DNA of 64,000 nt. Origin: Corynebacterium ammoniagenes DSM 20306. GTDB taxonomy: Bacteria; Actinomycetota; Actinomycetes; Mycobacteriales; Mycobacteriaceae. The stretch spans positions 558,001 through 622,000 of the forward strand of contig NZ_CP009244.1 of assembly GCF_001941425.1 (NCBI RefSeq). Reading direction: 5' to 3'. Each line of letters begins with the position of its first letter. Within the stretch, counting starts at the first letter, position 1. Of the stretch, positions 17,221-27,580 are shown one piece after another. The translations under genes were made by a program, and so were the position numbers. Below the pieces are notes generated by a model. That model saw only the letters and a program-made list of their open reading frames with translations. It did no database searches and was not told where the DNA came from.

Positions 17221-19563
17221 GTGATTGGACAAGAATATATTCGCATTGTCGGTGCCAGCGACAATAACTTGAAAAACGTCAGCATCGATATCCCGAAGCG
17301 TCAACTGACGGTGTTTACCGGTGTGTCTGGTTCCGGCAAGTCCTCGCTGGTCTTTGACACCGTCGCCGCGGAATCCCAGCGGCTGATCAATGAAACCTAC
17401 CCCGGCTTTGTGCAAGGCTTTATGCAATCGCTTGCCCGCCCCGACGTCGAGCACCTCGAAGGGCTCACCGCGGCGATCATCGTTGGCCAAGAGCCACTCG
17501 CAGCCAATACTCGTTCCACCTTCGGCACCGTTACCGATATCACCGGCATGTTGCGCGTGCTCTTTTCGCGCATCGCCGAGCCGCACGTCGGCGGACCGGG
17601 CGCGTATTCTTTCAACGTGCCATCGGTAAGCGCGCAAGGCGCGATGAGCGTCAACGACGGCAAGAAGACTGTAACCAAATTCGAGCGCACCGGCGGCATG
17701 TGCCCACATTGCGATGGCACCGGCCGCGTCTCTGACATCGATCTCTCCGCTGTGGTCGATGAAAACCTGTCCATCAATGATGGCGCTATTTTGCTGCCGG
17801 GGCTGAAAGTAGGCTCTTGGTCCTGGAAAGCCTACGCCGAATCCGGCTTTTACCCCGCGGATAAGCCCGTCAAAGACTTCACCGACGAAGAAAAGCACAA
17901 GCTGTACTACGTCGAAGATGAAAAGGTGAAAACCAACGGCATCAACGTCACCTACAACGGCCTAGTGCCGCGGATGAAGGGGTCGTTGCTGGCCAAAGAC
18001 CCGGAGACTTTGCAAAAGAGCCTGCGCGAGTACGTCGAGCGCGCCGTAACTTTTATCGCCTGCCCCGAGTGCGGCGGCACGCGTTTGGCGGAGCATGCGC
18101 GCACGTCGCTGATTAATGGCCAATCCATCGCCGATATCTCCGATGTGGAATTGCCTGAGGTTCTTACGTGGTTAGACGAAGTTCACGATGAGCGCGTTGC
18201 TCCGCTTGTCGATGTTTTATCCTCCTCCCTCCACACCGCCATCGACATTGGACTGGGGTATTTGACCCTGTCGCGTCCGTCGGGCACGTTATCTGGAGGT
18301 GAAGCCCAACGCGCGCGCATGGTGCGGCATTTGGGCTCGGCGCTAACCGATGCCACCTATGTCTTCGATGAGCCCACGGCCGGGCTGCACCCGGCGGATA
18401 TTGAAAGAATGAACCGCACGCTGCTCCAGCTGCGCGATAAAGGCAACACCGTGCTGGTGGTGGAACATAAACCAGAAACCATTGCGATTGCCGATCACAT
18501 CATTGATCTCGGCCCGCGCGCCGGAACCCACGGTGGAGAAATTACTTTTACGGGTACTTTTGACGAGCTGAAAGCCTCCGATACCTTAACCGGCAAGCAC
18601 TTGGGCGACCGCGTTCCCGTCAAAGACACCGTGCGCAAGGCCACGGGCGTGGTGGAAATTCGCGGCGCTGCGAAAAATAACCTGGATAATGTCGATGTTG
18701 ATATCCCGCTGGGACAGCTCAGCGCCATTACCGGTGTGGCGGGTTCGGGCAAGTCCTCGCTGATGGCGTGCTTGCCGCAGGACTTGAGGGATTCTGGGCG
18801 CTTATTATTTGTCGATCAGACTGCCATTCGCGGCTCTCGGCGCTCTAACCCGGCAACCTATACCGGCGCGCTGGATTCCATCCGCAAGGCCTTTGCCAAA
18901 GCACACGGGGTAAAACCTGGGTTGTTCTCGGCGAATTCCGATGGCGCCTGCCCGCACTGCAATGGGGCCGGCGTTGTCTGGGTGGACTTAGGGCTGATGA
19001 GCGGTGCGGATGTGCCCTGTGAAGTCTGCGAGGGCCGTCGTTTTAACGATGAGGTCTTGGGCTACACGCTTGGTGGGAAAAATATTGCTGATGTACTCGA
19101 GCTTCCCGCGGAGCAAGCAGCCGAGTATTTCACAGCGAAAGAATCCAAAGTGGCCGCGGCCGCGAAGATTTGCGACACCCTAGTCAGCGTCGGTCTGGGA
19201 TATATCACCTTGGGCCAAGCCTTGAACACCTTGTCGGGTGGTGAGCGCCAGCGTTTGAAGCTCGCGGTGCACCTAGGCTCGAAGGCGGCGGCAGATATTC
19301 TCATCCTGGATGAGCCGACCACCGGTTTGCATTTGGCCGATGTGGAAATGCTGCTGGGGTTATTAGACACCCTGGTGGAAGCCGGCAACACCGTAGTCTG
19401 CGTGGAGCACCACTTGGCTGTGGTTGCTCACGCCGACCACGTCATTGACCTTGGCCCGGGCGCCGGCTCCGAGGGCGGCACCGTCGTCTTTGCCGGTGCG
19501 CCCAAGGACCTAATGCACGCCGATGGGTCGCTGACCGGCAAATACTTGGCTAGCTACGCTTAA
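17221..19563 (+). CDS. UvrA-like ABC ATPase (UvrA paralogue)
   Basis: A 780-residue tandem ABC ATPase related to UvrA but about 170 residues shorter. Walker A loops G-V-S-G-S-G-K-S-S (about residue 38) and G-V-A-G-S-G-K-S-S are intact, as are the signatures L-S-G-G-E-A-Q-R and L-S-G-G-E-R-Q-R and both D-E-P-T segments. Zinc-finger-like pairs C-P-H-C-D-G-T-G, C-P-E-C-G-G-T, C-P-H-C-N-G-A-G and C-E-V-C-E-G are present. The shortness and the N-terminus suggest loss of the UvrB-binding and insertion regions, as in the UvrA2/DrrC-type proteins linked to drug tolerance. It is not the nucleotide-excision UvrA. It starts with GTG, and its last 14 nt overlap the convergent aldehyde dehydrogenase. Confidence 0.85.
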   Translation: MIGQEYIRIVGASDNNLKNVSIDIPKRQLTVFTGVSGSGKSSLVFDTVAAESQRLINETYPGFVQGFMQSLARPDVEHLEGLTAAIIVGQEPLAANTRSTFGTVTDITGMLRVLFSRIAEPHVGGPGAYSFNVPSVSAQGAMSVNDGKKTVTKFERTGGMCPHCDGTGRVSDIDLSAVVDENLSINDGAILLPGLKVGSWSWKAYAESGFYPADKPVKDFTDEEKHKLYYVEDEKVKTNGINVTYNGLVPRMKGSLLAKDPETLQKSLREYVERAVTFIACPECGGTRLAEHARTSLINGQSIADISDVELPEVLTWLDEVHDERVAPLVDVLSSSLHTAIDIGLGYLTLSRPSGTLSGGEAQRARMVRHLGSALTDATYVFDEPTAGLHPADIERMNRTLLQLRDKGNTVLVVEHKPETIAIADHIIDLGPRAGTHGGEITFTGTFDELKASDTLTGKHLGDRVPVKDTVRKATGVVEIRGAAKNNLDNVDVDIPLGQLSAITGVAGSGKSSLMACLPQDLRDSGRLLFVDQTAIRGSRRSNPATYTGALDSIRKAFAKAHGVKPGLFSANSDGACPHCNGAGVVWVDLGLMSGADVPCEVCEGRRFNDEVLGYTLGGKNIADVLELPAEQAAEYFTAKESKVAAAAKICDTLVSVGLGYITLGQALNTLSGGERQRLKLAVHLGSKAAADILILDEPTTGLHLADVEMLLGLLDTLVEAGNTVVCVEHHLAVVAHADHVIDLGPGAGSEGGTVVFAGAPKDLMHADGSLTGKYLASYA

Positions 19564-21001
19564 CGCCAATCCAGCGGTCATCGGTAAACTCCTCGATGGC
19601 CCAGTCTCCATTGAAGCGGCCCAAGCCGGAGTTCTTTAATCCGCCGAACATCACGTGTGCTTCATCATTGACCGTGAGGTCATTGATGTGCACCATGCCG
19701 GATTCAATGCGCAACCCCACCTGCGATGCGTGATCGATATCGCGGGAGTACACCGCCGCGGAGAGCCCGAATTCCGGATCATTGGCCAGCTCGATGGCGT
19801 GGTCTTCATCATTGGCTTTCATCACGCCAATCAGGGGACCAAAGATTTCTTCGCGCGCGATTTCCATATCGCGGGTGACATCGGTAAATACGTGCGGGGA
19901 GACAAGCCGGCCATTGATTGGCCCTTCCAGCGCTACCGTCGCGCCCTCGTCTTTCGCCTGCGCGATTTTCTTCTTTAGCCCATCGAGCTGGCTGTCATTG
20001 ATAATCGGGCCGACGACATTCTTGTCTTCTTCCGGATTGCCCACGGGAATAGCGCGGACCGCATCCAGGAATTTCTCCACGAATTCATCGTAGATAGAAC
20101 CATCAACGATCACGCGGTTGACCGCCATGCAAATCTGGCCCTGGTGCAGGAAAGAGCCCATCGCGGCATCTTGTGCGGCTTTGTCGACGTCGGCATCGGC
20201 AAGCACAACCAGCGGGGCATTGCCGCCCAACTCCAGGGACACATTTTTCATTGGCCCGCCGTTGATGGCCAGCTCGCCGACGCGACGGCCCACCGGGGTA
20301 GAACCAGTAAAGGAGATGAGCTTTGGCACGGGGTGGGTGACAAAGTGGTCACCGATTTCCGAGCCCGCGCCGCTGAGGTTGCTGATAACCCCTGCCGGCA
20401 CGCCGGCCTCTTCGAAAATACGCGCGGGGATCAGCCCACCGGTAATGGGCGTATCACTCGCGGCCTTGAGCACGACAGCATTGCCCAGCGCCAACGCCGG
20501 GGCGACCGAGCGAATGGATAAGTGCAGCGGGAAATTCCAGGGGCTGATGACGCCGACGACGCCCTTGGCCACGCGGTAGACGCGGTTTTCCTTGCCGGGG
20601 AAATTCGACGGTGAAATGCGCCCGTGCATGCGCGCCGGGAAGGACGCGGATTCGCGCGTGATATTGGCCGCGAGGGTGACTTCCAAATTGGCTTTGCCGC
20701 GCGTGGAGCCGGATTCGCGAATGAGCAGATCGACGATTTCCTCGCGCTTTTCTTCCAGCAGCTCCGCGGCCTTATAAATAATCGCCGAACGCTTCGCTGG
20801 AGCCATCTCCGCCCAAGCTGGTTGCGCCTTCTTCGCGGCCTCGTAGGTTTCATCGACATCGGCAGCAGAAGCCTGCTGAATTTCCGCGAGCACCGAATCA
20901 TCATAAGGATTGCTGGTCTTTGCCACACGGTCCGAATTGCCGTCGCGCCAAGTGCCGGCGATGAGTTGTTGATTGAGTTCTATTCCAGAAAAGTTTGACA
21001 T
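19550..21001 (-). CDS. NAD(P)-dependent aldehyde dehydrogenase (benzaldehyde/vanillin type)
   Basis: A 483-residue ALDH-superfamily enzyme with all catalytic parts: P-W-N-F-P with the oxyanion Asn156, K179 for cofactor, F-T-G-S-T-P-V-G at 231-238, general base Glu257 in L-E-L-G-G-N-A-P, and nucleophile Cys291 in G-Q-I-C. The sequence style is that of benzaldehyde/vanillin dehydrogenases, which oxidise aromatic aldehydes to acids; aliphatic substrates cannot be excluded. Monocistronic on the minus strand downstream of the WhiB-like gene, separated from it by a terminator. Its 3' end overlaps the UvrA-like gene by 14 nt. Confidence 0.88.
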   Translation of the reverse strand: MSNFSGIELNQQLIAGTWRDGNSDRVAKTSNPYDDSVLAEIQQASAADVDETYEAAKKAQPAWAEMAPAKRSAIIYKAAELLEEKREEIVDLLIRESGSTRGKANLEVTLAANITRESASFPARMHGRISPSNFPGKENRVYRVAKGVVGVISPWNFPLHLSIRSVAPALALGNAVVLKAASDTPITGGLIPARIFEEAGVPAGVISNLSGAGSEIGDHFVTHPVPKLISFTGSTPVGRRVGELAINGGPMKNVSLELGGNAPLVVLADADVDKAAQDAAMGSFLHQGQICMAVNRVIVDGSIYDEFVEKFLDAVRAIPVGNPEEDKNVVGPIINDSQLDGLKKKIAQAKDEGATVALEGPINGRLVSPHVFTDVTRDMEIAREEIFGPLIGVMKANDEDHAIELANDPEFGLSAAVYSRDIDHASQVGLRIESGMVHINDLTVNDEAHVMFGGLKNSGLGRFNGDWAIEEFTDDRWIGVKRS

Positions 21002-21062
21002 GTACGGTTCATCCTTGCCCGTGACGAGTAGTGTTTCTTACACCGCCCACCGTACTTGGATA

Positions 21063-21097
21063 AAAAGCACAAAGGGCGTGGTTTATCCACCACGCCC
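21063..21097 (-). terminator. Intrinsic terminator of the WhiB-like gene
   Basis: Read on the minus strand, GGGCGTGGT and ACCACGCCC pair perfectly over nine bases with a 6-nt loop, followed by TTTGTGCTTTTT. It separates the WhiB-like gene from the aldehyde dehydrogenase. Confidence 0.85.
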
Positions 21098-21129
21098 CGG
21101 ACAGTACTGCCGTATTAGGCAGAGACCTT

Positions 21130-21426
21130 TTAGACAGAGACCTTCTTGCGGCGGTGTCCGCGCAGCGCGACGGAACGCTCAGACTCGCTCATGCCACCCC
21201 ACACACCGTAGGGTTCTGCGGCCTGCAGCGCATGATCGCGGCACAGCTGCAGCACTGGGCACGCGGCACAAATAGCTTTCGCACGGTTTTCCCGCTGGGA
21301 GCGAGCGCGTCCCCGCTCGCCGTCGGGGTGGTAGAACACATCCGAATTTTCTCCACGGCAAGCGCCATGCAGCTGCCATTCCCAAAAATCAGCGTTGGGC
21401 CCTGGAAGCAGATGTGGCTGTGACAC
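21130..21426 (-). CDS. whcB: WhiB-family Fe-S regulator (WhcB / WhiB3-like)
   Basis: A 98-residue WhiB protein with the four cluster cysteines C23, C53, C56 and C62 (C-x29-C-x2-C-x5-C), the G-V-W-G-G turn and a basic C-terminal R-G-H-R-R-K-K helix for DNA. WhiB proteins bind a 4Fe-4S cluster and usually act with the housekeeping sigma factor in redox and stress responses. The gene starts with GTG, with AAGGAG eight nt upstream. Its position opposite sigD and next to groEL1 matches WhiB3 of M. tuberculosis and WhcB of C. glutamicum, from which the symbol is taken. Confidence 0.9.
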   Translation of the reverse strand: MSQPHLLPGPNADFWEWQLHGACRGENSDVFYHPDGERGRARSQRENRAKAICAACPVLQLCRDHALQAAEPYGVWGGMSESERSVALRGHRRKKVSV

Positions 21427-21869
21427 GGTTAAGACTCCTTATTTGCCATAAGAATGGAAAAGATAGCGAAAAATTCTGGCGCCGATGCACGACATTGGAA
21501 AAATGCCGCTCACATGGCCAAGACGTAGTGTTTCGCGAATTGATGAACAAAAAGTAGCCAATGGGTTGAATTTCCGTAGTCTGACCACAAGTCGCCGCAA
21601 TTTTTAGCCGCTGACCTGCGCGCTTAACCAAGGTTAAAGGTAGGTGAACTCTTCTTTTTCCCGGGTTTTCTTTCCCGCGCGGGGGTAGCGACCTGCGGCG
21701 TCGGGGAGGGGCAACGGGGCATCGTTAAGCGAAAAATGCGTAACGATTTGGCATTCTGCAATACGGTGACTCACACTTAGTTCTCTGACAAAGTTCAGAT
21801 GTCTTGTTAGGCTATTACAGTTTGTGCGGGGCGCAAGACGACTAAGATCTAAGACCTAACGGTTAAACA
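21427..21869. other. whcB-sigD divergent intergenic region
   Basis: This 443-nt gap has no credible ORF or RNA gene. It contains the whcB ribosome site (AAGGAG near 21435-21440 on the minus strand), an AT-rich stretch on the whcB side (21440-21560), and a probable sigD promoter at 21785-21813. The 21655-21740 portion is GC-rich with no clear function. No GTAAC-type SigD self-promoter with a matching -10 was convincing. Confidence 0.5.
21785..21813 (+). promoter_or_regulatory. Candidate promoter of sigD-rsdA
   Basis: CTGACA (21785-21790), 17-nt spacer, TAGGCT (21808-21813), about 70 nt before the proposed GTG start. Reasonable -35, weak -10. Confidence 0.35.
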
Positions 21870-21887
21870 GTGAAGGGCATTGGAGAC

Positions 21888-22454
21888 GTGAGCGATACCG
21901 AAAAGGAGTTAGCGGACCTGGTTCCGCTGGCTGTGGACGGCAATCGTCGTGCCGTGCAAGACATTTTGCGGATCATTTATCCGCAGGTCTTGCGCTATTG
22001 CCGTGCTCGCATCGGGGGCGGGCGACAACCCACGGCAGAAGATGTCACTCAAGAAATCTGCTTGGCCGTAGCAACCTCGATTGCTACCTACGTGGATAAA
22101 GGCCGTCCGTTTATGGCGTATGTCTACGGCATTGCCTTTAATAAAGTCACCGACGCCCACCGGGCGATGGGCCGGGACCGCACGCTGCCGACCGAAGAAG
22201 TGCCGGATTCTGTTGATAATAGCGATAATCCGGAAGAGTTTGCTTTGGTCAGCGATGGTAGTAACAGAGTGCGATCTTTGCTCGATACATTAAGTGACAA
22301 GGCCCGCAACATCGTCATTTTGAGAGTGTTTGTTGGGCTGTCTGCGGAAGAGACCGCGGAGGTTGTTGACTCCACGCCCGGCGCGGTGCGAGTTGCCCAG
22401 CACAGGGCGCTGGCACAGCTGCGAAAGGCAGTAGGCACAGCCAACGATGGCTGA
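21888..22454 (+). CDS. sigD: ECF RNA polymerase sigma factor SigD
   Basis: A sigma-70 family group 4 factor of 188 residues, with region 2 (D-V-T-Q-E-I-C, then P-F-M-A-Y-V-Y-G-I-A-F-N-K-V-T-D-A-H-R) and region 4 (V-G-L-S-A-E-E-T-A-E plus the helix-turn-helix T-P-G-A-V-R-V-A-Q-H-R-A-L). In C. glutamicum SigD directs genes for mycomembrane and cell-envelope synthesis. The GTG at 21888 is preferred because TTGGAG lies just upstream; the in-frame GTG at 21870 (194 residues) lacks a ribosome site. The gene for its predicted anti-sigma factor follows after 89 nt. Confidence 0.9.
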   Translation: MSDTEKELADLVPLAVDGNRRAVQDILRIIYPQVLRYCRARIGGGRQPTAEDVTQEICLAVATSIATYVDKGRPFMAYVYGIAFNKVTDAHRAMGRDRTLPTEEVPDSVDNSDNPEEFALVSDGSNRVRSLLDTLSDKARNIVILRVFVGLSAEETAEVVDSTPGAVRVAQHRALAQLRKAVGTANDG

Positions 22455-22543
22455 CGGAGACTTACAAGACTTTGGCAACGTTTCTTAATAAATCGATAGT
22501 GACACAATAAAATGACTAATCACCAGGGAAAGGGGGAGTAGGC

Positions 22544-23389
22544 ATGGTTAAGAAAAATGATGGGCATGATTCGTCCACGCCCAATGCGGAGCAGCTGCAG
22601 CCGCTCATTGACGATGATGCTTTCCTGACCGAGCTTTCCTTAGGTAATGATCCTTCTGACGGTGCAGATGAGCTTGCCGCACTGTTTTTAGAGCTGCGCG
22701 AAGACGTGGAACGTCCTATGCCGGCTGCGCCAGTGGTTGAGGGCGCGGAATTAGAGCCGGAAATTATCTCGTTGTCCAACGCCCGCAAGCGCCGCCGGAA
22801 GGGCCGTCCACTGATGAACGGACTTATCGGTGCGGCTGCTGCCACGGTTCTGATCGCGGGATCTGGCGCGGCCATCTATAACGCGGGGCCTGGTTCGCCG
22901 CTGTATGGCATGAATCAGAGCCTGTTTAGCTCTTCTGATGACGCCTTTGTGGAACTAGCCAGCACGTTGGATGAAATGGACGCTGCTGCGGCCTCAGGCG
23001 ATTTGGCAGGCACCCGCGCGCTGCTGGAAGAAGCACGGAATCTGGCCTCGCGCGCCCAGGGCGATAGGCAGGCAGCAGAAAGCGAAGCCAATAAGGCCTC
23101 GCGCGCCAACCGTGATTCTGCCGCGCGCACGACCACGGTGACCGAAACGGTGGAAGGCCCGGCACCTTCGCCGGAGACCAAGACCTTAGAGCCTAGCGAG
23201 TCTCCGGAACGCGAAACCGTGACCACTACGGTCGTGGAGCAGTATACGGACACGGTTGTGGAGACCACCACGGTCTATGACAGCTCCGTGCCGAATCCAC
23301 TGCCACCGCCGACGCGTCCGACCGAGCCCACGGAAGACCCCGGCAACTCCAATGGCGACGGACTGACTCCGCCGCAGGTTAACTACTAA
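22544..23389 (+). CDS. rsdA: Anti-sigma-D factor RsdA
   Basis: A 281-residue membrane protein directly downstream of sigD. Residues 1-60 hold the short acidic sigma-binding region typical of RsdA. Basic R-K-R-R-R-K precedes one transmembrane helix at about 91-112. The exported part is a helical region (125-170) and a long Thr/Val/Pro/Glu-rich tail. RsdA-type anti-sigmas hold SigD at the membrane until proteolysis or degradation releases it. It has a strong ribosome site (AAAGGGGGAG) and its own terminator after the stop. Confidence 0.88.
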   Translation: MVKKNDGHDSSTPNAEQLQPLIDDDAFLTELSLGNDPSDGADELAALFLELREDVERPMPAAPVVEGAELEPEIISLSNARKRRRKGRPLMNGLIGAAAATVLIAGSGAAIYNAGPGSPLYGMNQSLFSSSDDAFVELASTLDEMDAAAASGDLAGTRALLEEARNLASRAQGDRQAAESEANKASRANRDSAARTTTVTETVEGPAPSPETKTLEPSESPERETVTTTVVEQYTDTVVETTTVYDSSVPNPLPPPTRPTEPTEDPGNSNGDGLTPPQVNY

Positions 23390-23406
23390 TAGCCGCACAC
23401 AACAAG

Positions 23407-23459
23407 AGCCTCTGAGATTTCCCCGCAACTAGCGGAGTATCTCAGAGGCTTTGTGCTTG
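23407..23459. terminator. Intrinsic terminator between rsdA and DUF5319 gene
   Basis: AGCCTCTGAGAT (23407-23418) pairs perfectly with ATCTCAGAGGCT (23439-23450), with a smaller CCGC/GCGG stem inside; TTTGTGCTT follows on the plus strand. It may act in both directions, as the neighbouring genes converge. Confidence 0.85.
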
Positions 23460-23471
23460 CACTAACTGGTG

Positions 23472-23861
23472 CTACCCGAAGCGATGGGAATGCGTCCCAT
23501 CAATAAAACCCACCGCGTATTCCCACGGGACATAACGATTGGGGTCTGGTTCGGCGCCGGGTTCGTGGACGGCCGAGAGTTCATCGTTAAGCATGCTTTT
23601 CATATTGGCTGCCATGATGTCCCACTCATAAAAGTGTGGTTCTTCGCAGTCCTCACAGAACATGAAGATGCCATCGATGCCGCGCGGGCTTAGGTGCGTG
23701 GCAAACTCTTGGACGAGCTCTAAGTCGCGGTTGAGAGCAAAACGCTCCTCAGCCGTCAGGGGCTCTACCTGCTCAGCGTGCTCATCATCCTCAATGAAAG
23801 ATGCCGGATCATTGGGATCATCAGCAAAGGGATCTTTGGGCATATTGGCGAAAAAGTTCAC
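23472..23861 (-). CDS. DUF5319 family protein (Rv3412-like)
   Basis: A small acidic cytoplasmic protein of about 129 residues. The segment P-K-D-P-F-A-D-D-P-N-D-P near the start, the C-E-D-C pair and the C-terminal F-I-D-G-T-H-S-H-R-F are conserved in DUF5319 proteins found between rsdA/sigD and guaB in Mycobacteriales. The start is uncertain: TTG at 23897, GTG at 23861 or ATG at 23843. A perfect TATAAT on the minus strand at 23901-23906 would start transcription near 23894, favouring the GTG or ATG. The function is unknown. The Cys pair may bind metal. Confidence 0.8.
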   Translation of the reverse strand: MNFFANMPKDPFADDPNDPASFIEDDEHAEQVEPLTAEERFALNRDLELVQEFATHLSPRGIDGIFMFCEDCEEPHFYEWDIMAANMKSMLNDELSAVHEPGAEPDPNRYVPWEYAVGFIDGTHSHRFG

Positions 23862-23900
23862 GCCCCCGAGCCTAGGTAATCCCCGCAGATTAGGCAATTA

Positions 23901-23906
23901 ATTATA
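23901..23906 (-). promoter_or_regulatory. -10 element of the DUF5319 gene
   Basis: Perfect TATAAT on the minus strand, with TAGTTG 17 nt further upstream as a weak -35. Confidence 0.45.
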
Positions 23907-23974
23907 CCCCTGACAGGCGCTTGCAACTATTACCTAGCTAACAGGGATAGGAATATCCAGGGAGGAGGGATTAA

Positions 23975-25537
<1,563 letters not shown>

Positions 25538-25553
25538 GGATTAAGAACACTTC

Positions 25554-26684
25554 ATGCGTGACTACGTTGAAATCGGTATTGGCCGCGAGGCGCGCCGGAC
25601 CTATGACCTTGCTGATATCTCTTTGGTGTCCAACCGCCGTACTCGCTCATCTTCGGATGCGAGCACGCAGTGGCACATTGATGCCTATACCTTCGACATT
25701 CCCGTGGTCTCTCACGCAACGGATGCTCTAGCCTCCCCGGAATTTGTCATTGAAATGGGCAAACAGGGCGGGCTAGGCGTTATCAACGCGGAGGGCCTGT
25801 GGGGTCGCCATGAAGACCTCGACGCAGCTATCGCGAAGGTGTGCCAAAACGCAGGAGATCTTTCCGTGCTGCAGGAATTGCACGCAGCACCATTGCAGCC
25901 AGAGCTGTTATCGGAGCGCATCGCGCAGGTGCGTGATTCCGGCGTGACCGTGGCGGTGCGAGTATCTCCACAAAACGCGCGTGAGATTGCGCCGATTGTC
26001 ATCGCCGCCGGTGCGGAGTTGCTGTTTATTCAAGGCACTCTGCTTTCTGCCGAGCACGTCTCCACCGGCGGTGAGCCGTTGAACTTGAAGGAGTTCATCG
26101 GCACGTTGGAAGTACCCGTCATTGCCGGCGGCGTGGTGGATTACACCACCGCGTTGCACTTGATGCGCACGGGCGCGGCTGGCGTCATTGTCGGCGGCGG
26201 CGTGAATACCAATGCGGAAACCGTGGGTATTGATGTGCCTTTGGCGACCGCTATCGCAGATGTCTCCGCCGCGCGCCGCGACTACCTGGATGAGACCGGT
26301 GGCCGCTACGTGCACATTCTGGCCGATGATGATCTGACCTCCTCGGCGGATATGGCCAAGGCCATTGCCTGTGGTGCCGATGCTGTCATCTTGGGCCCAC
26401 TGCTGGCGCAAGCAGCCGAAGCCGGCGCGGGCGGGTTTTACTGGCCCGCCGCTGCCGGGCACCCACGCTTTCCGCGCGGCGTGGTGGAATATGTCAGCCC
26501 GTTGGACTTTGATGTCGATGGCATCGAAGAAAACAACCAGCCCAGCTTGGAAACCGTCCTGTACGGCCCGTCCAATGAGCCCTTTGGCCAGCTGAATCTC
26601 GTTGGCGGTTTGCGCCGCGCGATGGCCAAGTGCGGTTACACGGATTTGAAGTCCTTCCAAAAGGTCGGGCTGGCAGTACGTTAA
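25554..26684 (+). CDS. guaB3: GuaB3 family IMP dehydrogenase-related protein
   Basis: A 376-residue IMPDH-fold protein of the actinobacterial GuaB3 family, without CBS domains. It keeps the barrel signature (Y-D-L-A-D-I-S-L-V-S-N-R-R-T-R) and phosphate-site glycines. At the position of the catalytic G-S-x-C-x-T loop it reads G-G-G-V-N-T-N-A-E-T, so the nucleophilic Cys is missing. Dehydrogenase activity on IMP is therefore unlikely by the usual mechanism; a GMP-reductase-like or regulatory role has been considered for the family. It is co-transcribed with guaB and overlaps the convergent EamA gene by 4 nt. Confidence 0.92.
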   Translation: MRDYVEIGIGREARRTYDLADISLVSNRRTRSSSDASTQWHIDAYTFDIPVVSHATDALASPEFVIEMGKQGGLGVINAEGLWGRHEDLDAAIAKVCQNAGDLSVLQELHAAPLQPELLSERIAQVRDSGVTVAVRVSPQNAREIAPIVIAAGAELLFIQGTLLSAEHVSTGGEPLNLKEFIGTLEVPVIAGGVVDYTTALHLMRTGAAGVIVGGGVNTNAETVGIDVPLATAIADVSAARRDYLDETGGRYVHILADDDLTSSADMAKAIACGADAVILGPLLAQAAEAGAGGFYWPAAAGHPRFPRGVVEYVSPLDFDVDGIEENNQPSLETVLYGPSNEPFGQLNLVGGLRRAMAKCGYTDLKSFQKVGLAVR

Positions 26685-27556
26685 GCCGCTTTGCTGCGCA
26701 CTCGGCTGCGCGCAGCTGGGGCGCTGGCGGAAAGTGTTTGAAGAATAGAGGCCATCACCACGAGTACGATGGCCGAAATTTTGAGAACACTGAGGTTTTG
26801 CGCCAGCAAAATCCACCCAAAGAGCCCGGCGAAGACCGGCTCGAGGGAAATCAGGATGGAAAAGGCATTGGGCGCGAGCCGGCGCAGCGCCACCAGCTCT
26901 AAAGAGTAGGGAATCAGCGAGGCTAGGACCGCCGTGCCCACCGCGATGGCGACGAAATTCCAGGTGCTAAAAATCACCAAGGATTGAGTGCCCGATACGG
27001 GCAAGATGAGCAGCCCGCCGATAATAAGTGCTACAGCCAACCCACCCTGGCCGGGCACTAAAACGCCGACCTTTTTGGACGCGAGGATATAGCACACCCA
27101 AAACACCCCGGCGATGAGCGCAAAAGCCACGCCCAGTGGGGATAGCGCCTCGCCGGTCCAGGAATCAACGCCGAGCAGCACCATGCCGATTAAGGCGAGG
27201 GCGACGCAGGCGGCATCGCGAAGCGTGCGCGATAAGAAAGCCGCCAACGCCAAGGGGCCAAGGAACTCAATGGTCACCGCAGTTCCCAGCGGAATGTGGT
27301 TGATGGCGTTATAGAAAAAGCCATTCATCAAACCCCGCGAGGCGCCGAAAAGCGCGACGCCCAGCCATTGCTTGCGCGTCCACGTGTGAAATTTCGGGCG
27401 GGTAAGGACCAGCAAAATTAATCCGGCGAGAAGCAAACGCACCGCGGCGGTACCCCAGGCCCCGGCGACGGGGAAAAGTTGGATGGCTAACGCGGCTCCG
27501 AGCTGGAGCGAAATACACGAGCCAATGATGCACACAACTGCCAATGGGTGGGTCAT
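26681..27556 (-). CDS. EamA/DMT-family exporter (RhtA-like)
   Basis: A 291-residue inner-membrane protein with ten predicted transmembrane helices in two EamA repeats, resembling threonine/homoserine or metabolite exporters (RhtA, YdcZ/YddG type). The second repeat ends L-E-P-V-F-A-G-L-F-G-W, a family hallmark. It is transcribed divergently from a LysR-type regulator, with a dyad-rich 87-nt gap between; that arrangement usually means the regulator controls the exporter. CACAAT six bases before its ATG (minus strand, 27563-27568) suggests a leaderless mRNA. Substrate unknown. Confidence 0.85.
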   Translation of the reverse strand: MTHPLAVVCIIGSCISLQLGAALAIQLFPVAGAWGTAAVRLLLAGLILLVLTRPKFHTWTRKQWLGVALFGASRGLMNGFFYNAINHIPLGTAVTIEFLGPLALAAFLSRTLRDAACVALALIGMVLLGVDSWTGEALSPLGVAFALIAGVFWVCYILASKKVGVLVPGQGGLAVALIIGGLLILPVSGTQSLVIFSTWNFVAIAVGTAVLASLIPYSLELVALRRLAPNAFSILISLEPVFAGLFGWILLAQNLSVLKISAIVLVVMASILQTLSASAPAARSRVRSKAA

Positions 27557-27580
27557 GCCGCTATTGTGCGTGAGAATCTT

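Noticed and set aside
21735..21765. SigD-type autoregulatory promoter (GTAACG near 21739)
   Set aside because: No matching -10 at the expected distance; left as an undecided coincidence.
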